A DNA stretch of 64,000 nucleotides from CALOFP01 sp942492635. GTDB lineage: Bacteria > UBP6 > UBA1177 > CALOFP01. The notes under the pieces were generated by a model. The model ran no database searches, was not told where the DNA came from, and worked only from the letters and a program-made list of their open reading frames with translations. This document shows positions 37,201 through 45,700 of this stretch, one piece after another. Each line of letters starts with the position of its first letter. The first letter of the stretch is position 1. The DNA is taken from contig CALOFP010000002.1 in assembly GCA_942492635.1 (NCBI GenBank), positions 1,178,001 through 1,242,000 of the forward strand. Direction: 5' to 3'. The translations under genes were made by a program, and so were the position numbers.

Positions 37201-37256
37201 GTAGAGACGTGGCATGCTGCGTCTCTGCTGTAGGAAGCAACTTTCTACAATGTAAA
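37201..37256. repeat. Dispersed palindromic element, copy 1
   Basis: GTAGAGACG opens the element, and AGAGACG (37203-37209) pairs with CGTCTCT (37220-37226) around a central GCATGC. The segment ends TTTCTACAATGTAAAT. A second copy with the same opening and ending lies at 56801-56836. Palindromes of the GTAGAGACG type are found in intergenic DNA of several bacterial groups. Confidence 0.6.
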
Positions 37257-37640
37257 TCTGTCACACGATTTTCACAAATGCAAAAATTCCGATTCCGATT
37301 TCAATTCCACCTCAAAAAAATATCCTGGCCGAATCAGTCGCCGGAACCGCTAAGTTATTTGTATCTTGATGGAAATAGCCGATGACTTGGTCATAGAAAA
37401 AATAATCTGCTCCATCCAGCCGTCATTTCCTTCTTTATATTTTTATTATCGCGAATTCATCAGCTGGGACGATCAGCATATTTTTTTTCATGGGATTATG
37501 AAGGCTGTTTCGGTCAGGATATTTGTTTCATGATGAATTCAGGCGCTGATTTTGGTTGGAAAAAGTTTTTACAGATCTTTGAATCCCTGCCGTATTTGCG
37601 AGTTCGAGCGGACCTGTATCGGGAAATAACCCCTCCTGTA

Positions 37641-37665
37641 TCCTCCCCTCCCAAGAAGGGGAGGA
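37641..37665. repeat. C/G-rich intergenic inverted repeat
   Basis: TCCTCCCCT (37641-37649) with AGGGGAGGA (37657-37665): a 9-bp perfect stem around a 7-base loop, with no T tail and far from any gene end. It is probably a small intergenic repeat rather than a terminator. Confidence 0.5.
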
Positions 37666-37976
37666 GCTTAAGAATGAAAAGGGTTGGTGTTTACTAAAAC
37701 AGGTGCGTTTACAAGCATCGCTCCAATCCTTCCACACCTTCGATGTTCCGTTGCCTCACTCCTCTGAATTACAAAGAAAAATAAACAACAGAAAAAGATG
37801 CAATAATCGCCGGATATTTTAAAAGATGCCGGAACAACTTGCTTTATTTAGCTAATTCTTTTGGGGAAATAGAATATTGGTGTTTAAAAAAACTTGTAAT
37901 TGAGTACTTTTCCCGTTAAAAAAGGGTGGGCTTTCAAGCTATTCTGGGCTATTTCATTACAATAAGGAGGAAACTA

Positions 37977-39005
37977 ATGATTGTTGAAGACAGAGGTCGT
38001 ATCGGCATAATTGCTTGTAATTCAGCTAAGCAGTTTGCTGAGATCATTGTCAATCGTCTTCGTGAAATTCACGCTTCTCAGGGAATTGAGCGCGACGTGC
38101 GCTTTATCGATTCCGACGAAGTACAATTCGCAAACGGCGAAATGAAAACCGTCATCAATGAACCGATCAGGGGAGAGGATGTCTACGTTATCCAGCTTAT
38201 GGACGATCCTCTGAGTGAAAATTCGGTCAACGACAACCTGATGGCGCTTGCTACCGCTGTAAATGCTGCCTTCAACAGTGACGCGGGGTCAATTACCGCC
38301 GTAATTCCTCAGTTTCCTAATTCCCGTCAGGAGCGTAGAAAGGGACGTGAGAGTCTCACTGCCAGCATGACCGCAACTTTCCTTGAGAACTGCGGTGCCA
38401 ACAGGATTCTCACGATAGACATTCACGCCGAGGCTATTGTCGGATTCTTCAGAAAGGCAAGACTCGACAACCTTCACGCCTCAAAGGGATTCATGCGCTA
38501 CTTCGAGGAGTACGACATTGTAAACGAAAATACAGTTGTCGTTGCACCCGACGTAGGTAGCGCCGAAACAGCACGCTACTACTCCCGCGAGATGAAAATC
38601 GACATGGCGATGATCGTAAAGGAGCGTGACTACACAAAACCTTCCACTGTCATTTCTACCCGTCTGGTGGGTGACGTCAAGGACAGGAACATCCTTATTG
38701 TGGACGACATGATCGCGACAGGAGGAACTCTCATCGCTGCGTGCAAGACACTCAAGGAGTTTGGTGCGAAGGATATCAACGTCGGAGCCACCTTCCCGTT
38801 TTTCAACGGTGAGGCTGTCGCAAAGATCGATCAGGCCTACAAAGAGGGAACCATCAAGAGAGTGATCGGAACCAACGCAGTGTGGAGAGGCGAACAGTTC
38901 AAGAAGGATCACCCCTGGTACCGCGAAATCGACATCGCGCGCTACTTTGCCAAGGTAATTTTCCGCATCAACCACATGGAGTCTATATCGGGAATACTTG
39001 ACTAG
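37977..39005 (+). CDS. prs: Ribose-phosphate pyrophosphokinase (PRPP synthetase)
   Basis: A 342-residue enzyme making PRPP from ribose-5-phosphate and ATP, the first substrate of purine, pyrimidine, His and Trp pathways. Motifs: DVYVIQLMDDPLSENSVNDNLM near residue 68, VIPQFPNSRQERRKGRESLTAS, LTIDIHAEAIVGFF, VAPDVGSAETARYYSREM, and the PRPP loop ILIVDDMIATGGTLIAA. It is somewhat longer than the usual 310-320 residues because of a C-terminal stretch (GEQFKKDHPWYREIDIARYF). The ATG at 37977 is preceded by AAGGAGG; the longer frame at 37926 lacks one. purC follows after 9 bases, so the two form an operon that feeds purine synthesis. Confidence 0.93.
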   Translation: MIVEDRGRIGIIACNSAKQFAEIIVNRLREIHASQGIERDVRFIDSDEVQFANGEMKTVINEPIRGEDVYVIQLMDDPLSENSVNDNLMALATAVNAAFNSDAGSITAVIPQFPNSRQERRKGRESLTASMTATFLENCGANRILTIDIHAEAIVGFFRKARLDNLHASKGFMRYFEEYDIVNENTVVVAPDVGSAETARYYSREMKIDMAMIVKERDYTKPSTVISTRLVGDVKDRNILIVDDMIATGGTLIAACKTLKEFGAKDINVGATFPFFNGEAVAKIDQAYKEGTIKRVIGTNAVWRGEQFKKDHPWYREIDIARYFAKVIFRINHMESISGILD

Positions 39006-39014
39006 GAGGAAACA

Positions 39015-39905
39015 ATGACAGTTATGGAGAAAGTCGGCGGGCACGACGTTCTTATCGAGGCGAACATTCCCTTTCTTAAGCCGTTCAAGAAGGGAAAGGT
39101 TCGTGAAGTTTACGAGATGGGTGACTACCTTCTCATAGTTGCTACCGACAGAATTTCGGCATTCGACGTGGTAATGAAGACAGCGATCCCCGGAAAGGGA
39201 CGCTACCTTACAATGCAGAGCTCGCTCTGGTTCAAATTCCTCGAGGATGAGGGAATCGACACACATCTCATCTCCGATGATCTTGAGGATATTGCCGAGA
39301 TCACAGGGGAGAAGAGACTCCTTGATCTTCCATGGCTCGAAGGCAGAGTGATGCTCGGAAAGAAGACAGAGGCGCTGCCGATAGAAGCTATCTGCAGATT
39401 CAGGGTTTTCGGATCGGCCATCAACGCCCTTCGCGAAGGAACATGGATCTGGGATGCAGTTGAAACCGACGGTGAAATCGCCGAGGGAACTCTCATAAAG
39501 AACGGTCCCGTTTTCACTCCCACCGAAAAATCGGAAACCGACGACAAAATCAGCTTCGACCAGATGGCCGAAATGATAAAAGATCGTGAACTTGCAGTTG
39601 AGGTGAAGGAGAAAACTCTCGATATCTTCAGAAAGTGCAACGACTACGCCAAATCCGAGTTCGGATTCGAAATCGCGGACGGCAAGGTTGAGTGGGGAAT
39701 GAAGGATGGAAAGCTTGTTCTCATCGACGAGACATTCACATCCGATTCCGCCCGTTTCATTCCGGATAAGTCCAAAGAGTACTTCAGAAAGTGGCTCAAG
39801 GAGAACAACCTCAAGGGCGTTGAAACGGAGATTCCCGAGGAAATCGCTCTCAAGGTTTCCGAGCTCTACAAAAGTCAGTGCGAGGATATGAAGCTGAGCG
39901 TGTAG
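39015..39905 (+). CDS. purC: SAICAR synthetase
   Basis: A 296-residue ATP-dependent ligase joining CAIR and aspartate in de novo purine synthesis. Recognised by KKGKVREVYEMGDYLLIVATDRISAFDVVM, the ATP-binding start, VRGYL-equivalent CRFRVFGSAINA, and the C-terminal DGKLVLIDETFTSDSARF. Length matches the longer form of the family. An AGGAGG site overlaps the stop codon of prs. The terminator at 39929 closes the prs-purC operon. Confidence 0.95.
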   Translation: MTVMEKVGGHDVLIEANIPFLKPFKKGKVREVYEMGDYLLIVATDRISAFDVVMKTAIPGKGRYLTMQSSLWFKFLEDEGIDTHLISDDLEDIAEITGEKRLLDLPWLEGRVMLGKKTEALPIEAICRFRVFGSAINALREGTWIWDAVETDGEIAEGTLIKNGPVFTPTEKSETDDKISFDQMAEMIKDRELAVEVKEKTLDIFRKCNDYAKSEFGFEIADGKVEWGMKDGKLVLIDETFTSDSARFIPDKSKEYFRKWLKENNLKGVETEIPEEIALKVSELYKSQCEDMKLSV

Positions 39906-39928
39906 CTTTTTCCGATTCTATCTATTTC

Positions 39929-39960
39929 AAAGGCGGGCCTTGAGCCCGCCTTTTTGTTTT
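39929..39960 (+). terminator. Rho-independent terminator of prs-purC
   Basis: Stem GGCGGGC (39932-39938) with GCCCGCC (39944-39950), extended by AAA/TTT pairs, loop CTTGA, then TTTTTGTTTT. A classic terminator 24 bases after the purC stop. Confidence 0.92.
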
Positions 39961-40137
39961 TTGAACTTTATAAACTGTCATTCAATTTATTGTTTCTATA
40001 CTTTACTTAATATAATTCTTTTAACGGTCCTGACATCTTTTTTTAGGAGATAGTGAAAGTTTATGAAGAAAATATGTTTATAATTGTAATATGTGTAATT
40101 ATAATGCCGATGAGATTGATTTTGTTATGGAGTGTTT

Positions 40138-41133
40138 ATGAAAAAGAGTTTGGTTTTTTTGTTTTTTATTGTTGTTCTTCTTTTGTCTGCATGCAGTGAT
40201 GGTAAAAGTGACGTCAATGTTTCGGACACCGAAACTGTCGATTCTGAAGACAATGTTTTTGTAGAGGCAAGATATGATTTTGCTCCCAAAAAGATGACGA
40301 TTTATGATCTGGCCGCGGACGGGAAAACCTGGATCGAAGTTCACAGAGAAAATTTCTACTACGATGAAAAGGGAAGGCTTGTTTCGAAAATTAATACCAG
40401 TTCCTGGGCAAATGAAAATGAAGATGGTGAAGTCGAAAAAGGTCAATTTATAGAGAAACTGAGCTACAAATACGACGTGAACGATAGATTTTCATCTTAT
40501 GAATCAAAGAGCACTCATAATGACGAGTTTTACTTGGATACAAAATACATCCTTGAGTATGAAAAGGGTTTGCTTGCCGGTTATAGATATGAATTTAAGA
40601 AAGCAGGTGACGAAAAACTCGATGACGGATATGTTTTTGTCAGGCGAGATGAAAAAGACAGATTCCTTTACGCAATTGAGGATCGGCAAGAAGAACATAA
40701 AGATGAAGATGACGTTTCCACTTTCTTTTCCTATGATGATGAAAATCGTTCCATTGAATATGTGGAAAAGAGAAGAACAAAAACTACCTACTACTTCGAT
40801 GAGAAGGATCGTCTTTTAAAATCGGTTTCCGTTGATGATGATGGTGAAGAGGTTAAGGAATTTTTATATACTGAAAATAGTTCGGCGCTGTCAACTGAAA
40901 CTCTTTTATCCAACAATTTAGCAGTGGAGATGGATGAAAAAAATCATATAACCAAATTTTCTCATGTCGATAAAAATTCCAAAACTGTCATAGAGTATAC
41001 AACAGATGGCAACTCATCTTTTATTGAGAAGGGACTCCCTCTGTCAACATTTACAAGTGCCATAGGTCAGCCGGTTGATTCAAAGTGGCTTCTTTTTTAT
41101 CTTGATGGAAGAATACAAAACGACAATATCTAA
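40138..41133 (+). CDS. YD-repeat-like lipoprotein
   Basis: A 331-residue lipoprotein (MKKSLVFLFFIVVLLLSAC, lipobox SAC, Cys19) with an acidic Ser/Asp linker (SDGKSDVNVSDTETVDSED). The mature part repeats a Tyr-Asp pattern of the YD/RHS type: FYYDEKGRLVSK, YKYDVNDRFSSY, FFSYDDENRSIEYV and YYFDEKDRLLKSV, at about 35-70 residue spacing. Such repeats usually form beta-hairpins in secreted or toxin-shell proteins; here the array is short and has no toxin domain. The ATG at 40138 follows GGAG. The neighbouring 41263-42304 is its decayed paralogue, and the C-terminal FYLDG is shared with it. Confidence 0.75.
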   Translation: MKKSLVFLFFIVVLLLSACSDGKSDVNVSDTETVDSEDNVFVEARYDFAPKKMTIYDLAADGKTWIEVHRENFYYDEKGRLVSKINTSSWANENEDGEVEKGQFIEKLSYKYDVNDRFSSYESKSTHNDEFYLDTKYILEYEKGLLAGYRYEFKKAGDEKLDDGYVFVRRDEKDRFLYAIEDRQEEHKDEDDVSTFFSYDDENRSIEYVEKRRTKTTYYFDEKDRLLKSVSVDDDGEEVKEFLYTENSSALSTETLLSNNLAVEMDEKNHITKFSHVDKNSKTVIEYTTDGNSSFIEKGLPLSTFTSAIGQPVDSKWLLFYLDGRIQNDNI

Positions 41134-41262
41134 ATTGAACAGGAATAGCTATCTGGATGGTCTAAGTCCCCGAAGCTTGATGCTGGATTCTTGATTTGTT
41201 GGTTAAAAAAATGAATTTCTGTACAATTGAAACGTTATAAATTGTTTTGTCGGAGTATTGTT

Positions 41263-42304
41263 TTGAAAAGGTGTTTCGTTATTTTAGTTTCAGTTTTCAT
41301 TTTAGTTTCATGCGGTGACGGAAGCGACAGCCAAAAGAAAATATTGGATAACAATGTTGCAGTAGATGATTCAACTCATCCCGACGATGATCCAAACCAC
41401 CCCAAAGATTCCGATTCTTCATCTGTGCGTTAAAATTTTGCTCCCGAAACAGTTGTATATTACGAATGGCATGAAAATGAAGGTCCGGCCATGGTTGAAG
41501 AGTTGAGACAGACTTTTAAATATGATGAAAAGAAAAGATTGAGCTCCCTTATCTCTGAGTCTGTCGAATATGATAATTACCCTGAAGGGAAGGAGAATAT
41601 AAAAGAGATTGTAGACTACAAATACAACAATGAAGGAAAAGTGTCTGAAAGAACCTGGGAAAAGTACCGAAATGAAAAACTCACCAGGGAGAAAAGGTTC
41701 ACATACGATTACAAGGATGGCCTTCTGGTCGGGTTTTCAAAATATTACAACGAATATGAAAATGAAAGTGAGGGAACTGAGAAATATGTTATCAAAAGAG
41801 ACGACAAAGATCGTTACATCGCAATAGTTAGAGAAGGTGATGCTGAAGATGATCATGCGTATCCGGTTTACGGAGGTGAGTTCACTTATGATGACAAAAG
41901 CGGCAGTATCTATTGGGGTGATTCCTTCGGGGGGACATACGTTTTTGACGAAAATGACAGGCTGAAATCCAAATTTTCGGAAAATGAGCATAGATCCATG
42001 GAAATTGTCTATAAATACGGTGAAAATGGGGATGTTGAGCAAATTTGTTCTCATGAAGACAATGAAGATGAGCAGTGTGCCGGAATAACTGTTTCCCGTA
42101 CAGAAGGTAAGCAGTTTAGAGATGACCATTGAAGGAGAAAAGGATTACAGGTTGGTTGTGACTTATACTGAAAATGGGGACTCTTCATTTCTGGAGTCAG
42201 GCATCGGTTTCGTCTTTTTCTTTGAAGGTCTTATTGACGCACCTGTTAATGAAGGGTGGATCTATTTCTATCTTGATGGAAAGGTGAAGAGTCCGAATCT
42301 TTAA
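41263..42304 (+). pseudogene. Decayed YD-repeat lipoprotein paralogue (nonsense and frameshift)
   Basis: The sequence aligns with the 40138-41133 lipoprotein along its length. It begins with a lipoprotein signal (VFILVSC) but from a TTG rather than an ATG. It hits an in-frame TAA at 41431-41433 where the paralogue has TAT (paralogue RYDFAP, here R-stop-NFAP). After the stop the same frame continues (FAPETVVYYEWHENEGPAMVEELRQTFKYDEKKRL) until about 42130. The homologous C-terminus (YTENGDSSFLESG... IYFYLDGKV) is found in another frame from about 42122 to 42304. Two independent disruptions, so the gene is almost certainly non-functional, unless the parts are made separately. Confidence 0.85.
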
Positions 42305-42730
42305 TTTCTGAATTTCTCGTAAACAAATAATTTTTAGTCCATAGATACACGCAGATGAAGATTTTTAATAAAAATCGAACCCGCTCCAACAGCGTACAGG
42401 ATTCCTTTTAATTTCGACAGGTAGGCAACAAGACAACCAAATTACAACCCACAAATTTTGGAAAGGATGCATAATTATGTTGCATTAATCAATGTACATT
42501 TACTCATCACAGGAAAATTTTCGAAGAAAAACAATATCCTCCGTGTTGATGAAAAATTTATCTGTGTGTATCTGTGTTCATCTGTGGAAAAAGAATTTGT
42601 CTTCCCAACTTTTGATTTGAAAGAGGCTTTGGAGTTTTTTCGTTCATGAAAATGAGGGACGGTTTCCCGCCGCTCACATAGTGGAATGAATGGAATCAGG
42701 ATGATAGCAGACTACGTTCCTTTTAGGTTT
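42305..42730. other. Non-coding region with inverted ATCTGTG repeats
   Basis: About 425 bases between the pseudogene and the end of the minus-strand giant gene. A frame at 42458-42649 runs through the ATCTGTG tandem repeat and is not believed to be a gene. The region carries the inverted repeats described separately. Confidence 0.45.
42338..42590. repeat. Inverted pair of ATCTGTG-type repeats
   Basis: Right arm: three head-to-tail copies of a 10-base unit ATCTGTGNNN starting at 42560, 42570 and 42580. Left arm: the complement at 42338-42358 reads ATCTGCGTGTATCTATGGA on the minus strand, a diverged copy in inverted orientation. About 200 bases lie between the arms. Confidence 0.5.
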
Positions 42731-45700
42731 TTATTTCTTTCTTATTGCAGAAAACTTTCTGATTCCCAAAAGCGAAAGAATAAAAAGAACTGCCGCGATA
42801 AGAATGTTTTTGTTTGTTCCGGAAGCTTCGACGCTTGTAAGAGAACATCCGCCGTCGCTGCTGCTGGAATCTTTTGATGTGATGAAATCGTCATCCGTTG
42901 TTTCAGTGTTGTTCTCAGGAGTTTTATCGTCGGAAGTTTCTGTGTCGACCTTCTCGTCATCCTGATTTTCGTTCTCTGAAATTTCATCTTCATCTGAAGT
43001 TTCATCATCGTCGTTGGTATTGGAATTCGGATCTTCTGCAAGAGTGATTCTTACAAGAGAGTCCTTTTCAGCGTAGTCGAGACCTTCCGAATCGTCGCTT
43101 CCGTCGCTGGCGTTCCATGAGAATGTCACTTCACCGACTTTCTCCGGTGCCGGAGTGAAAGTGAGATCTTTGATATCGGCAATTTCAATCTCATCATCCT
43201 TTTCAACGGGATCTGAACCGAGAAGCAGAGTTCCTTCGGTATCCTCAACCGGAATGGAAGTAATCTTGATCTTGGTCATCTTTTCATCATCGGCATCGCT
43301 GAATGCTGTAGTAAAATCTTCTGCGGTGAATGTGACAGTTTTACCCTGCATTTCACTAGCTTTTACAACTTCCGAAAGAACTGGTCTGTCCTGCACTTTC
43401 TCGACAATGAGAGAGAGCGTAACTTCATCGCTTACAGCTCCGTTTGCTTCATCGGTAACTACAAAACTCACAGTTCTTTCATCAGTTAACGGATTTTCCG
43501 AAACATTTTCGAAAGAGATTGCCTTTACAAGTGCTGTAACAGCTTCAAGTGTCGCATCTTCCGATGTGAAATTGATAACAAGGGGTGCAAACTGAGTTTC
43601 GTCGTTAATATCGATATTTCCACCGGAAACAGTTCCGATAACATTTCCTTTGTAGGAAACAGTTCTGTCGTCACCTTCAACGGTTACCTTTATGAGTTCT
43701 TCATCGTCCTCACCTTTTGTGTCGGTGATGGGAAGAATGTCGTTTGTAGAGAAGTTTTCGGAAATTGTCACAGTAAGATTTCCGCCGTTGAAATGGGGAG
43801 AATCCACATCCTCAACAACTGCTTCAGCATCGAGAATAAGTGCTTCAGCGTTCTCAATAAAAGTTATCTTGTCCTTGGAAAGAGTGATAACCGGTTTGTC
43901 GGAAACGTTGGATACGATGATTGTGAAATTCTGATCCACATCGACAGTTCCGTCGTTGACGCGAAGTGTTACATTGTGATCGCCGACTTCATCATTTGTC
44001 GGAGTTCCGCTGAGGATTCCGGTTGCGGGATCGAAGCTGAGCCATACAGGAAGTACGGGTGCGGAAAGTGTCAATTTATCTGTTGTATCAACATCCGTTG
44101 CAGTAAATGTGTAGCTGTATGGAGAATCTTCGTTTATGGCAGTTACAGCAGTTGAAGTAATCTCTGGTTTGTCGTTTACCGCATCTATCTTTACATTGAC
44201 GGTGATGGAATCCTCTCCGCCGTTTCCATCTTTTACCGTAACGACAAAGCTGTCGTTTCCGTTGTAGTTTTCAGCCGGTTTGTAGGTGATTTCCTTAACC
44301 GAACCTTTTCCTTCAGCTGTTGCTGTTCCGTTTGAAGCGTTTGTTGAGATGCTCCAAGTAACCTCATCGCTATCGTCATCTTTTGCATTGAGTGAAAGAG
44401 CAAATGCATTCGGAGCCGAATCTTCGGACATGGTTACCGAAACAGTTTCACCTTCCGTGATCACCGGTGTATCGTTGGTGTTCTTAACTTCGATGCTGAA
44501 AGCAGGAAGAGAAGCTTTCTCACCGGCAGCGTCTTTAACAGAAATGATGATTCCGGAAGTTGTTCCGACGTGTGAGTTATCCGGAGTTCCGGAAAGTTTA
44601 CCTGTAGCCTCATCAAAATTCGCCCAGACAGGTTTATTCGTAATCTCGAAAGTTTTTGTATCGACGGCGTCAACATCCGAAGCTGTCGGAGTGAAGCTGT
44701 ATTCGGAATCTTCATTCACAGAAATAGTTGGGGTTCCGCTGATGACAGGTTTGTCGTTGACGTTCTTGACTTCAATGCTGAAAGCAGGAAGTGAAGCTTT
44801 TTCACCTGCAGCATCTTTAACAGTTATTACGATTCCGGAAGTTGTTCCAACGTGTGAGTTGTCGGGAGTTCCGGAAAGTTCACCTGTCTTATCATTGAAT
44901 GTTGCCCATACAGGTTTGTTTGTAATCTCGAAAGTTTTAGTGTCGCCGGCATCAACATCCTTAGCTGTCGGAGTGAAGCTGTATTCGGTGTCTTCATTCA
45001 CGGACGTTGCTGGAGCTCCGCTGATTTCAGGTTTGTCGTTCGTATTCTTAACTTCGATACTGAACGGAGGAAGTGAAACCTTCTCTTTTGCAGCGTCGAT
45101 AAGGGAAATTACAATTCCGGCAGTTGTTCCTACGTGTGAGTTGTCCGGAGTTCCTGAAAGTTCTCCAGTCTTATCATTGAATGTTGCCCAACCGGGTTTA
45201 TTTGTAATCTCGAAAGCTTTCGTGTCACCGTAATCGACATCTGTAGCAGTCGGAGTGAAGGAGTATTTTGAATCTTCATCAACAGAGATAGCCGGAATAC
45301 CATTGATTTCAGGCGCATCATTTGTGTTTATTACTTTGATTAAGAAATTCTGATCAATATTTTCTGTTCCGTCGTTAACTCGGAGACTTACAAAGTGGTT
45401 TCTAACGTCACTGTTTGTGGGTGTTCCGCTGAGAACACCTGTGGCCGGATCGAATGTCAGCCATTTTGGAAGGATGAGAGCAGACAGTGTAAGTTTGTCT
45501 TTGCTATCGACATCAGTTGCTTCAAAAGTGTAGCTGTATGGTGCATCTTCATTTACGGATTCAACAGGTGTAGATGTAATTACAGGAGCATCGTTTGTGT
45601 TTACAACAGTGATTGTGAAAACCTGGTCGACATCGACAGTTCCGTCGTTAACCCGGAGTGTTACGTTGTGTGTTCCAACATTTTCGTTTGTAGGAGTTCC

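Larger units (their letters stand above)
37165..37976. other. Long non-coding region with repeat elements
   Basis: About 810 bases without a gene. It holds the GTAGAGACG element at 37201 and a C/G-rich hairpin at 37641-37665 (described separately). The right edge carries the promoter and ribosome-binding site (AAGGAGG, 37964-37970) of prs. Open frames here have no start signals or protein character. Confidence 0.5.

Noticed and set aside
42338..42590. Possible CRISPR-like array at the ATCTGTG repeats
   Set aside because: Units are 10 bases with no spacers of constant length and no cas genes anywhere in the window.
42458..42649. 63-codon frame next to the pseudogene
   Set aside because: Runs through the ATCTGTG tandem repeat and lacks a ribosome-binding site.
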